NCBI GenBank assembly: GCA_046155285.1
Contig: JBJXEA010000016.1
Location: 37,880 to 101,879, forward strand
Length of the DNA: 64,000 nt
Source of the DNA: CAILHX01 sp046155285
GTDB taxonomy: Bacteria > Pseudomonadota > Gammaproteobacteria > Burkholderiales > Methylophilaceae
Direction: 5' to 3'
The translations under genes were made by a program, and so were the position numbers. The notes beneath the pieces were generated by a model. It was not told where the DNA came from. It worked only from the letters and a program-made list of their open reading frames with translations, and did not search any database. Shown in pieces: positions 32,259 to 39,617 of this stretch; position 1 is the stretch's first letter; each line of letters opens with the position of its first letter.

Positions 32259-32948
32259 ATGAAAACCTATCACTCTTTGACAGTTTTAAGCGCACTGTTA
32301 CTCAGCCTCAGCGCACCACAACTAGCGAGTGCCGCCGGTACTGCCGTAGTAAAAAACCTCAGCGGCGCAGTTTCAGCACAACGTGCAGATGGCAGCGTGC
32401 GTGCCTTGGGCAAAAACTCTGAGCTTGAAGTGGGCGAAGTCATCACCACCGCCAAAGGCAGCTACGCCAGCATCAAATTCACCGATGGCGGCGAGCTGAC
32501 CTTGCAACCTGATACTTCCGTGAAAATTGATCAGTACGGTTTTGATGAAGCCAAACCCAAAGACGACAGCCTAGTGTTCAGCTTGGTTAAAGGCGGCCTG
32601 CGTAGCATTACTGGCTTGGTAGGCAAACGTGGCAACCGTGACGCTTACAAGCTCAACACCGAAACCGCTACCATCGGTATTCGCGGCACCGACTACCGCG
32701 CCTCTATGTGTAAGAGCAATTGTGGAAGATCGGCCAACGGCCTTTACCTAGCGGTTATCAGCGGCATCATCAATGCCAAGACCGACGCAGGTAACTTGGA
32801 TTTTGGCGCAGGTGCGTTTGGCTTCGTATCTTCTAAAACCGCCACCCCGATCATTCTGCCTGCCAAGCCTGAAGTGCCTGGCATGGGCGGCAAAGATAAG
32901 GACAGTGGTAAAAAAGACACCAGCGGGGCTGGTTGCTACACGAGCTAA
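32259..32948 (+). CDS. Secreted FecR-domain protein of the two-partner secretion locus
   Basis: A 229-residue protein with a signal peptide (about residues 1-25, ending LASA). A FecR-type beta-rich domain follows (about 35-190): ANGxV-like LSGAVSAQRADGS, GEVITTAKGSYASIKFTDGGELTLQPDT, and IGIRGTDYRA. Secreted FecR proteins are repeatedly found with two-partner secretion loci. This is not the FecR anti-sigma type: there is no N-terminal cytosolic sigma-binding region. A CKSNC motif is near residue 150. The tail (KDKDSGKKDTSGAGCYTS) resembles the Lys/Asp and Cys tail of TpsA. AAGGAA precedes the ATG. A terminator follows. Confidence 0.88.
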   Translation: MKTYHSLTVLSALLLSLSAPQLASAAGTAVVKNLSGAVSAQRADGSVRALGKNSELEVGEVITTAKGSYASIKFTDGGELTLQPDTSVKIDQYGFDEAKPKDDSLVFSLVKGGLRSITGLVGKRGNRDAYKLNTETATIGIRGTDYRASMCKSNCGRSANGLYLAVISGIINAKTDAGNLDFGAGAFGFVSSKTATPIILPAKPEVPGMGGKDKDSGKKDTSGAGCYTS

Positions 32949-32967
32949 AATAGATTGTCTAAATCGT

Positions 32968-32996
32968 AAAAAAAGGGGCTAACGCCCCTTTTTTCT
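32968..32996. terminator. Bidirectional rho-independent terminator
   Basis: GGGGC (32975-32979) and GCCCC (32984-32988) surround a TAAC loop, with seven A residues before and six T residues after. The hairpin is usable from both strands. It lies 27 bases after the FecR-domain gene and ends the secretion locus. Confidence 0.93.
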
Positions 32997-33020
32997 TTGA
33001 GAAACCCAACTAACTACTTA

Positions 33021-33160
33021 ACCACCCCGGCGCTTTGCGCCACCCCTCCTTGAAAAGGAGGGGAGTAAAAGCTAAACCACTGCACTATACAACCTGTATT
33101 ACTGCAGTGTCCCTTCCCCTCCTTTTCAAGGAGGGGTGGCGCAAAGCGGCGGGGGTGGTT
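33021..33160. repeat. Paired palindromic element, ACCACCCCGGCGC family, copy 3
   Basis: The left arm begins at 33021 (ACCACCCCGGCGCTTTGCGC) and the right arm ends at 33160 (GGCGGGGGTGGTT). The last T is the first base of the lolA stop codon read on this strand (TCA at 33160-33162). Confidence 0.9.
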
Positions 33161-33768
33161 CACTCCCCCACTACATCCACCCCGACTGGTGGTTTGAAGC
33201 TGAAAGCCTTAGTTGACAACTTAGGATTGCGTTCCAAATTGATAAACTCCACCACCGTGGTTTGATTGAAATTATCGTGCAGTTCCATCTCAGCCAACTG
33301 CTCACCTTTGAAACCCAGCAACACCTTTTCAAACCCACCGTCTTTATCTTTCGGCGTGGCCTCTACCCATTCCAAGTTGCTTTGCTTACCCACATCTTTC
33401 AGATCAAAGATCTTCTCAACATCCAGACTCCCCGCCAGCAAGGCCGCAGGGCTTGAACCCAGCACCTTGTCTAAAGTACGCACGGTGACCTGACTCAGTT
33501 CGGGGTCATACAACCACACTTTCTTGCCATCGCCCACAATCAGCTGAACATAAGGCTTCTGGTAATCCCAACGAAATTTTCCGGGACGCAACAACTGCAT
33601 CGTGCCGCTCACCTCTTGCACCTTACGTCCGCTTTTATCCAGCACTGTTTGCTTGAACTGCGCTTTCATGGCGGGGGTAGATTGGTAGAAGGCTTTGAGG
33701 CGTGCCACTGGGTCAGCGTGGGTTACAGTTGGGAACAGTAAAATGATGAATATCAGACGAAAAAACAT
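33160..33768 (-). CDS. lolA: Outer-membrane lipoprotein carrier protein LolA
   Basis: A 202-residue periplasmic chaperone that ferries lipoproteins from LolCDE to LolB. Signal peptide at residues 1-18 (ending THADP). The half-barrel core is visible in MKAQFKQTVLD, SGTMQLLRPGKFRWDYQKPY, IVGDGKKVWLYDPELSQVTV, and the C-terminal region with ELHDNFNQTTVVEF. Length is typical. Normally it lies between ftsK and rarA; here ftsK is upstream, separated by a DUF559 relic and repeats, while downstream the two-partner secretion locus intervenes before rarA. Repeats flank it on both sides. Confidence 0.95.
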   Translation of the reverse strand: MFFRLIFIILLFPTVTHADPVARLKAFYQSTPAMKAQFKQTVLDKSGRKVQEVSGTMQLLRPGKFRWDYQKPYVQLIVGDGKKVWLYDPELSQVTVRTLDKVLGSSPAALLAGSLDVEKIFDLKDVGKQSNLEWVEATPKDKDGGFEKVLLGFKGEQLAEMELHDNFNQTTVVEFINLERNPKLSTKAFSFKPPVGVDVVGE

Positions 33769-33792
33769 TAAATCAATCTCCTTAAAATCTAA

Positions 33793-33929
33793 ACCATCCC
33801 GGCGCTTTGCGCCACCCCTCCTTGAGAAGGAGGGGAGTTAACACCAAGCACGCTGAAGTCACGACCTTCCCAGTATCCCCTCCCCTCCTTTTTTCAAGGA
33901 GGGGTCGGTGCGCAGCAACGGGGGTGGTT
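33793..33929. repeat. Paired palindromic element, ACCACCCCGGCGC family, copy 4
   Basis: The left arm begins ACCATCCCGGCGC at 33793, 24 bases from the lolA start. The right arm ends GGGGGTGGTT at 33929, three bases from the stop of the DUF559 relic. Confidence 0.88.
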
Positions 33930-33932
33930 AAG

Positions 33933-34295
33933 CTACTTAAAGCGCTGACGTATCATTTCCAAAACGCCTTCCATGTTACTCAGCACGTCTTTATTCTCAA
34001 ACCGTAACACTTTGAAGCCTTGAACTTGCAGCCAGCTTGTGCGAGCTTGATCATACTGCCATCCGCTTTCAGTATCGTGCGGAGAACCATCCAACTCAAT
34101 CACTAACTGCTCAGCAGGACAATAAAAATCAACGATAAACTTACCTATGCTTTGCTGCCGCCTAAACTTGCGACCATCTAACTGGCTACGTTACAGGTGC
34201 TTCCAAAGCGCCACTTCTGCTGGAGTCATGGTGTTACGTAGTTGCTGGCGTAGTAGCTTTAGGGCTGAGAGGTTTTGAATGTTTTTTTGGTTCAT
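33933..34295 (-). pseudogene. DUF559 (Vsr-like endonuclease domain) gene with an in-frame stop
   Basis: On the minus strand 34295-33933 codes for MNQKNIQNLSALKLLRQQLR and then TPAEVALWKHL, followed by TAA (34193-34191, codon 35). In the same frame comes RSQLDGRKFRRQQSIG, FIVDFYCPAEQLVIELDG, then FKVLRFENKDVL to a final TAG. The order (LW-x2-LR, KFRRQ, VDFYC, IELDG, LRF) is that of DUF559, a PD-(D/E)XK nuclease-fold family related to Vsr. The nonsense codon replaces what is usually a charged residue in LRxxQL. The downstream two-thirds is intact, so the break looks recent. It is boxed in by repeat elements on both sides. Confidence 0.85.
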
Positions 34296-34310
34296 TTTTC
34301 ACCTAAGTAA

Positions 34311-34453
34311 ACCACCCCGGCGCTTTGCGCCACCCCTCCTTGGGAAGGAGGGGATTGAAAACCTGGTTCGGTGGGTAGCTCGAAACGCTGGCTCCAGATT
34401 CCCTCCTCCCCTCCTTTTTAAGGAGGGGAGGCCGTGCAACGGCGGGGGTGGTT
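34311..34453. repeat. Paired palindromic element, ACCACCCCGGCGC family, copy 5
   Basis: The left arm begins ACCACCCCGGCGCTTTGCGC at 34311, 15 bases from the start of the DUF559 relic. The right arm ends GGGGTGGTT at 34453, directly against the ftsK stop codon (TCA at 34454-34456 on this strand). Confidence 0.9.
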
Positions 34454-36742
34454 TCACTCGCCCGCAGGTGCCAGCACCTCACGATTACCATTCGACTGCA
34501 TAGCCGACACCAGCCCCGCACGTTCCATATCCTCTATCAGCCTTGCAGCACGGTTGTAACCTATGCGCAAGTGACGCTGCACCGAGGAGATAGATGCGCG
34601 GCGTGATTTCATCACAATGGCGACAGCTTCGTCGTATAGTGGGTCAGCCTCGCCACCACCGCCTTCTGACGCTTCGCCACCTTCAGCACCCTCTTCCACA
34701 CCGCTTAAGATACCTTCGATATAGTTAGGCTCTCCGGCTTGGTTTTTCAGGTATTCCACCACGCGGTGTACTTCGCTATCCGACACAAACGCGCCGTGTA
34801 CACGCAATGGATAGCCGCTGCCAGAGGGTTGATACAACATATCACCTTGGCCTAACAACGCTTCTGCGCCCATTTGGTCGAGGATGGTACGCGAATCTAT
34901 CTTGCTAGAAACCTGGAACGAAATGCGGGTGGGGATATTGGCTTTAATCAGGCCGGTAATCACGTCCACAGACGGGCGTTGCGTGGCTAAAATCAAATGA
35001 ATGCCTGATGCACGCGCTTTTTGCGCGAGCCTAGCAATCAGCTCTTCCACTTTTTTGCCCACTACCATCATCATGTCGGCAAGCTCATCAATCACCACCA
35101 CGATCATCGGCAAGTCTTCTAGCGGCTCTGGCGCATCGGGGGTGATAGAAAAAGGATTGGTGAGTGGGCTGGAGGTCTTTCGTGCATCGCGCACTTTTTG
35201 GTTGTAGCCCGCCAAATTACGCACGCCCAGCACCGACATCAGTTTGTAGCGTTTCTCCATCTCCGCGACACACCAGTTGAGCGCGTTGGCGGCTTGGCGC
35301 ATGTCGGTTACCACCGGGGCGAGCAAGTGCGGAATGCCTTCATATACCGAGAGTTCGAGCATTTTTGGGTCAACTAAAATCAAGCGCACTTGGCTCGCGT
35401 CGGCTTTATACAGCAAGCTCAAAATCATGGCGTTGATGGCGACAGACTTACCAGAACCCGTTGTTCCCGCCACCAACACGTGCGGCATTTTGGCAAGATC
35501 GGCAACTGAGGAGTTGCCCGATATGTCCTTGCCCAGCGCCATCGTCAGCGGTGAATGCATATCGGCGTAAGCTTTGCTGCCCAGAATTTCGGACAAACTC
35601 ACGGTTTGGCGTTTGGGATTGGGGATTTCCAGCGCCATGCAGCTTTTACCGGGGATGGTCTCCACCACGCGTACGCTGACCACCGACAAAGCACGGGCTA
35701 AATCTTTGGCCAGATTGGTAATTTGACTGCCTTTTATGCCCGCCGCCGGTTCAAATTCATAGCGCGTAATCACCGGGCCGGGCAGCGCCGCAACTACTTT
35801 CACCTCCACATTGAAATCCATTAGCTTGCGCTCGATCAAGCGCGAGGTGAACTCCAGCGTTTCTTCGCTTTGCGTTTCCAGTTGCGGCTTGGCTTCGTCC
35901 AGCAAATGTAAGGGCGGCAAAGGAGAATCCGGCAAGGTTTCAAATAAGGGACTCTGCCGCTCTTTTTCTACGCGGTCACTCTTGGGAACTTCCAATACTG
36001 GCGCGGCAATGATGACGGGTGGCCGATCTTCCACACGTTTGCGTTCTTCTTCCACGAACTCTTCGCGCTGCTGCTCGGCCACTTGTCCCAGCTTGCGGTC
36101 ATGCCAATCTTGCCAGCTATTTTTGATGAAGAAATATGTCCACTCCAAGCCACCACCCAGCTTCTCAACGATAGTGAGCCAAGACACGCCGGTGAACAGG
36201 CTAAAGCCGACGGCAAAAGTCAGCAACAAACCCAGAGTACCTCCCGCAAATCCCAGCACCTGCAACACGCCATCATCCACCACCTCGCCCAACATGCCCC
36301 CTGGCGCTAACGGCAAGGCTGCGTGCGTGCCTTTGAAATGTGAAGCTTCAAGCGCCGAAGACGATGCCAGCAACAAGGCAAAACCGCACCAGTGGAAGAA
36401 GGCCATGGGCTTATCCGCCAAACTCACATTTTCTAAGCTTTTGTATGCCCACCACGCGCCCATCAGCACCATTGCCACCAACCACCAAGCCGAGAGACCA
36501 AATAGATACAGCAGAACATCGGAGACGTAAGCGCCCAAGATGCCACCAAAATTGTGAATTGCTGCGCTATCACTGGCGCTGTGCGACCAACCGGGGTCGG
36601 CAGGATTGAAGGTGTAGAGAAGCGCCGCTAAAAAAAGACCCGCGACCACTTGCGCCAACCACTTGGATTCACGCAACAATCTGGCCGATTTCTCGGTGTT
36701 GCGGATATTCGTCGTAGCGGCAGGCGTTTTGTTGAAAAACAT
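34454..36742 (-). CDS. ftsK: DNA translocase FtsK
   Basis: A 762-residue divisome DNA pump that clears chromosome ends at the septum. Four hydrophobic segments at the N-terminus (about residues 20-175), a charged linker (about 200-310), then a RecA-like motor with Walker A VAGTTGSGKSVAINAM and Walker B IVVVIDELADMMM. The gamma winged-helix domain is complete at the end (SISSVQRHLRIGYNRAARLIEDMERAGLV). The start at 36742 is used because a TATAAT box (36781-36786) would lie inside any longer form. It is divergent from trxB. Confidence 0.95.
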   Translation of the reverse strand: MFFNKTPAATTNIRNTEKSARLLRESKWLAQVVAGLFLAALLYTFNPADPGWSHSASDSAAIHNFGGILGAYVSDVLLYLFGLSAWWLVAMVLMGAWWAYKSLENVSLADKPMAFFHWCGFALLLASSSALEASHFKGTHAALPLAPGGMLGEVVDDGVLQVLGFAGGTLGLLLTFAVGFSLFTGVSWLTIVEKLGGGLEWTYFFIKNSWQDWHDRKLGQVAEQQREEFVEEERKRVEDRPPVIIAAPVLEVPKSDRVEKERQSPLFETLPDSPLPPLHLLDEAKPQLETQSEETLEFTSRLIERKLMDFNVEVKVVAALPGPVITRYEFEPAAGIKGSQITNLAKDLARALSVVSVRVVETIPGKSCMALEIPNPKRQTVSLSEILGSKAYADMHSPLTMALGKDISGNSSVADLAKMPHVLVAGTTGSGKSVAINAMILSLLYKADASQVRLILVDPKMLELSVYEGIPHLLAPVVTDMRQAANALNWCVAEMEKRYKLMSVLGVRNLAGYNQKVRDARKTSSPLTNPFSITPDAPEPLEDLPMIVVVIDELADMMMVVGKKVEELIARLAQKARASGIHLILATQRPSVDVITGLIKANIPTRISFQVSSKIDSRTILDQMGAEALLGQGDMLYQPSGSGYPLRVHGAFVSDSEVHRVVEYLKNQAGEPNYIEGILSGVEEGAEGGEASEGGGGEADPLYDEAVAIVMKSRRASISSVQRHLRIGYNRAARLIEDMERAGLVSAMQSNGNREVLAPAGE

Positions 36743-36780
36743 ATTTTTTGGGCGGTATTTACTTAAATGTAATCGTCCCA

Positions 36781-36815
36781 ATTATATCAGTGCTGCCACT
36801 ATCCCTGTCTGACAG
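36781..36815 (-). promoter_or_regulatory. ftsK promoter -10 and adjacent palindrome
   Basis: TATAAT on the minus strand at 36786-36781 is a perfect -10 box, placed about 40 bases before the ftsK ATG. The -35 is poor. CTGTCTGACAG (36805-36815) is an inverted repeat in the expected -35 area and may be bound by a regulator. The trxB promoter must lie in the rest of this 131-bp gap. Confidence 0.45.
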
Positions 36816-36873
36816 GATGCTGTCATTCAGTTAAAATTCAGCCCTTATTTCAGCATATTTTTCGGAGAATCAC

Positions 36874-37824
36874 ATGTCTACCCAGCACGCCCGTTTACTC
36901 ATTCTTGGCTCCGGTCCCGCGGGCTATTCTGCTGCAGTTTATGCGGCTCGCGCCAATCTAAAACCGGTGCTGATTACCGGCATCGCACAAGGCGGACAGT
37001 TGATGACCACCACCGATGTGGACAATTGGCCTGCGGATGCCGACGGGGTGCAAGGGCCAGACTTGATGGCACGCTTTCAGGCACATGCGGAGCGCTTTAA
37101 CACCGAGCTGATTTTTGACCATATCCATACTGCCCATTTGCGCGAAAAACCCATCCGACTGATTGGCGACAATGGCGAATACACCTGCGACGCGCTCATC
37201 ATCGCCACCGGCGCATCGGCCAAATATCTGGGACTGCCTTCAGAAGAGGCTTTTGCTGGCAAGGGCGTATCTGCTTGCGCCACCTGCGATGGTTTCTTTT
37301 ACAAGAACCAAGAAGTGGCAGTCATCGGCGGCGGTAATACCGCTGTGGAAGAAGCGCTGTACTTGGCCAACATTGCCAGCAAGGTGACACTGGTGCATAG
37401 ACGCGACAAATTCAAAGCTGAGGCAATTTTGGTGGATAAACTCATGGAGAAAGTTGCCGCCGGAAAAATAGTTTTAGAGGTCTTTTCCACGCTAGATGAA
37501 GTGCTGGGGGATACCAGCGGCGTGACCGGAATGCGTGTGAAACACGTGACATCAGGTGCAACCAAAGACATCGCTCTAGCAGGCGTATTCATCGCCATCG
37601 GCCACAAACCGAATACCGACTTGTTCGTAGACCAATTAGACATGGAAGGCGGCTACATCGTCACCCAAGCCGGACGCGCAGGCAATGCCACCGCCACCAG
37701 TATTCCCGGCGTGTTTGCCGCAGGTGACGTACAAGACCACATCTACCGCCAAGCGGTAACTAGCGCGGGGACTGGCTGTATGGCGGCGCTGGACGCTGAG
37801 CGCTATTTGGATAACTTGAGCTAA
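36874..37824 (+). CDS. trxB: Thioredoxin reductase
   Basis: A 316-residue homodimeric FAD/NADPH enzyme that reduces thioredoxin. FAD motif LILGSGPAGYSAAVYAA begins at residue 8. The redox pair is C135-ATC-C138. The NADPH-binding motif GGGNTAVEEALYLA and FVAIGHKPNT-like FIAIGHKPNTDL follow, and the final GDVQDHIYRQAVTSAGTG is the family's C-terminal FAD motif. CGGAGAA precedes the ATG. It is divergent from ftsK, an arrangement seen widely. A strong 62-bp inverted repeat follows three bases after the stop. Confidence 0.96.
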   Translation: MSTQHARLLILGSGPAGYSAAVYAARANLKPVLITGIAQGGQLMTTTDVDNWPADADGVQGPDLMARFQAHAERFNTELIFDHIHTAHLREKPIRLIGDNGEYTCDALIIATGASAKYLGLPSEEAFAGKGVSACATCDGFFYKNQEVAVIGGGNTAVEEALYLANIASKVTLVHRRDKFKAEAILVDKLMEKVAAGKIVLEVFSTLDEVLGDTSGVTGMRVKHVTSGATKDIALAGVFIAIGHKPNTDLFVDQLDMEGGYIVTQAGRAGNATATSIPGVFAAGDVQDHIYRQAVTSAGTGCMAALDAERYLDNLS

Positions 37825-37827
37825 AAA

Positions 37828-37889
37828 TGTAGGAGCGCCGCCCTCGGCGCGATTCTCTGGAAAATCGCGCCGAGGGTGGCGCTCCTACA
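37828..37889. repeat. 62-bp inverted repeat of the TGTAGGAGCG family
   Basis: Two 27-base arms (TGTAGGAGCGCC..., and its reverse complement ending GGCGCTCCTACA) surround an 8-base loop, with only one mismatch. It begins three bases after the trxB stop and ends three bases before the Smr gene start. It can act as a terminator or barrier between the two, and it occupies the place where the ribosome-binding site of the Smr gene should be. Confidence 0.9.
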
Positions 37890-37892
37890 GCA

Positions 37893-38420
37893 ATGGCTGA
37901 TGAAGACACACAACTATTCCGTGAGGCAGTCAAAGATGCCAAACCGCTAAAAACAGAGCGCGTTTTATTGCGTCCCAAACCACCTCGCCCGATTCCGCGC
38001 CAGTCCATCCGTGACGAACAGCAAGCGCTCAAAGACTCACTGTCTGACAGCTACATTCCCGCAGATGAGATGGAAAGCGGTGAAGAGTTGTTGTACTTGC
38101 GTGAAGGCCACTCTCCTGACATTTTGAAGAAACTACGCCGTGGGCATTGGGTGACCCAAGCAGAGCTTGATTTACACGGCATGCAGGTGGAAGAAGCGCG
38201 GAGTCATACCGCGCATTTCTTGAGTGAGTGCAAGCGCAAAGGGGTGCGCTGTGTGCGCATCATTCACGGTAAAGGTCTGGGGTCAAAAAACCGCGAACCT
38301 GTGCTGAAAAATAAGCTGCGCGGTTGGTTGATACAGCGCGACGAAATCATCGCCTATTGCCAAGCGCCGCGCGTGGATGGCGGCGGCGGCGCGGTATTAG
38401 TATTGCTTAAAGCTGCTTAA
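37893..38420 (+). CDS. Smr-domain protein
   Basis: A 175-residue protein with an unstructured basic N-terminal half (rich in Lys, Arg and Pro) and a C-terminal Smr domain, a small MutS-related nuclease fold. The LDLHGMQVEEARSH motif marks the start of the domain, and the HGKGLGSKNREPVLKNKLRGWL segment carries the conserved HGKG. It is close in form to the YdaL/SmrB type found beside trxB and ftsK. No ribosome-binding site is visible before ATG 37893 because a palindromic element ends three bases upstream. It converges on ispF with a 14-bp overlap. Confidence 0.85.
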   Translation: MADEDTQLFREAVKDAKPLKTERVLLRPKPPRPIPRQSIRDEQQALKDSLSDSYIPADEMESGEELLYLREGHSPDILKKLRRGHWVTQAELDLHGMQVEEARSHTAHFLSECKRKGVRCVRIIHGKGLGSKNREPVLKNKLRGWLIQRDEIIAYCQAPRVDGGGGAVLVLLKAA

Positions 38421-38904
38421 AGCCTGCCACAAAATCCGTAATCAAACACACGGCTTCTGCCGCAATGCCTTCGCCGCGACCAGTAAACCCTAGACGTTCA
38501 GTGGTGGTGGCTTTCACATTCACACACGACACATCCAGCCCAACATCCGCTGCAATATTGGCGCACATCTTGGCAATGTGCGGCGCTAGCTTGGGCGCTT
38601 CGGCGATGACGGTCGCGTCTATATTGCTCGCCTTCAGGCCTTTTCCCTTGAGCAACTTGGCGACGTGGCGCAACAGCTCGCGGCTGTTGATGTCCTTGTA
38701 ACGTACGTCGGTATTGGGGAAATGCTTGCCGATGTCGCCCAAAGCCGCTGCGCCCAACAACGCATCACACACCGCATGCAGCAGCACATCAGCGTCAGAA
38801 TGGCCATCTAAGCCTTTCTCAAAAGGAATGGTGACTCCACCTATAATGCATTTGCGCCCGGCAACTAGGGCGTGTACGTCAAAACCGTGTCCAATTCGTA
38901 TCAC
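38407..38904 (-). CDS. ispF: 2-C-methyl-D-erythritol 2,4-cyclodiphosphate synthase
   Basis: A 165-residue homotrimeric enzyme of the non-mevalonate isoprenoid pathway. The zinc-ligand pair is in GFDVHAL near residue 6-12 and the second His in HSDADVLLHAVCDALLGAAALGDIG. KATTTERLGFTGRGEGIAAEA marks the C-terminal nucleotide loop. Its start overlaps the ispD stop by 4 bp, so the two are co-translated. It overlaps the convergent Smr gene by 14 bp at the 3' end. Confidence 0.96.
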   Translation of the reverse strand: MIRIGHGFDVHALVAGRKCIIGGVTIPFEKGLDGHSDADVLLHAVCDALLGAAALGDIGKHFPNTDVRYKDINSRELLRHVAKLLKGKGLKASNIDATVIAEAPKLAPHIAKMCANIAADVGLDVSCVNVKATTTERLGFTGRGEGIAAEAVCLITDFVAGFKQL

Positions 38905-39581
38905 AACATACTCCTTAAAATAAGTTCTGCTAATGCTAAATCCTGCGGATAGGTGACTTTGAGATTACGCGCATCGCCCGTCACTAGTTTGGGCGCAAGT
39001 CCCAGATGCTCAATCGCCTGCGCTTCATCGGTAGGGGTGGCCGTGCCTAATGTCTCCAAGGCCTGTTTGAGCAGACCATAACGGAACATTTGTGGCGTTT
39101 GCGCCTGCCACAAGCCATCGCGCGGCACGGTCTCGGCCACGCGACTATAACCGTCGCCACGCTTGAGCGTATCAGCCAGCGGCAGTGCCAGCAAACCGCC
39201 CACGTCATCACCAGACAAAGCCGTAAACAAACGGTCAAGCATGGCGTGGGATAAGCAAGGACGCACCGCGTCGTGTACCAGCACCCAATCATCTTGCACT
39301 AAACTAATCGCATGCAAGGCATTCAATACGGTTGCGGCACGGGTTTCGCCACCGCAGTGCAGAATCCGGCATTTGGGTGGAAGGCTGAAGTCCTCATCGT
39401 CCGCTGCCAAAACCACCACGACTTCGGTCACTAAAGGATGCTGGGAAAAGACTTCCAAAGTGTGTTGAATCAGCGGCTTGCCCAACAGGGGCAAAAACTG
39501 CTTGGGGATTTCAGCGCCCATGCGGCTGCCGCGGCCAGCAGCTGGAATAATGACGACATTTTTTACAGCATTTTTTAACAT
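38901..39581 (-). CDS. ispD: 2-C-methyl-D-erythritol 4-phosphate cytidylyltransferase
   Basis: A 226-residue CTP-binding enzyme of the isoprenoid pathway. The N-terminal IIPAAGRGSRMGAEIPKQFLPL is the nucleotide loop. VLVHDAVRPCL is the second landmark. The start at 39581 (MLKNAVKNVVIIP) matches the family; a TTG codon at 39623 would overlap the divergent gene. It is coupled to ispF. Only about 36 bp separate it from the divergent PAS-GGDEF gene, so the promoters must overlap genes. Confidence 0.95.
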   Translation of the reverse strand: MLKNAVKNVVIIPAAGRGSRMGAEIPKQFLPLLGKPLIQHTLEVFSQHPLVTEVVVVLAADDEDFSLPPKCRILHCGGETRAATVLNALHAISLVQDDWVLVHDAVRPCLSHAMLDRLFTALSGDDVGGLLALPLADTLKRGDGYSRVAETVPRDGLWQAQTPQMFRYGLLKQALETLGTATPTDEAQAIEHLGLAPKLVTGDARNLKVTYPQDLALAELILRSML

Positions 39582-39617
39582 GCAGAATGATAGCGTATTC
39601 AAGCTCAAAAAAGATTG

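Noticed and set aside
32259..32948. FecR as anti-sigma factor of an iron uptake system.
   Set aside because: There is a signal peptide and no cytosolic sigma-binding part, no fecI-like gene is nearby, and it lies in a two-partner secretion locus.
24121..34453. The evenly repeated palindromes could be taken for a CRISPR array.
   Set aside because: Units are paired inverted arms of 128-179 bp at separate intergenic sites with genes between, not short direct repeats with spacers, and no cas genes are present.
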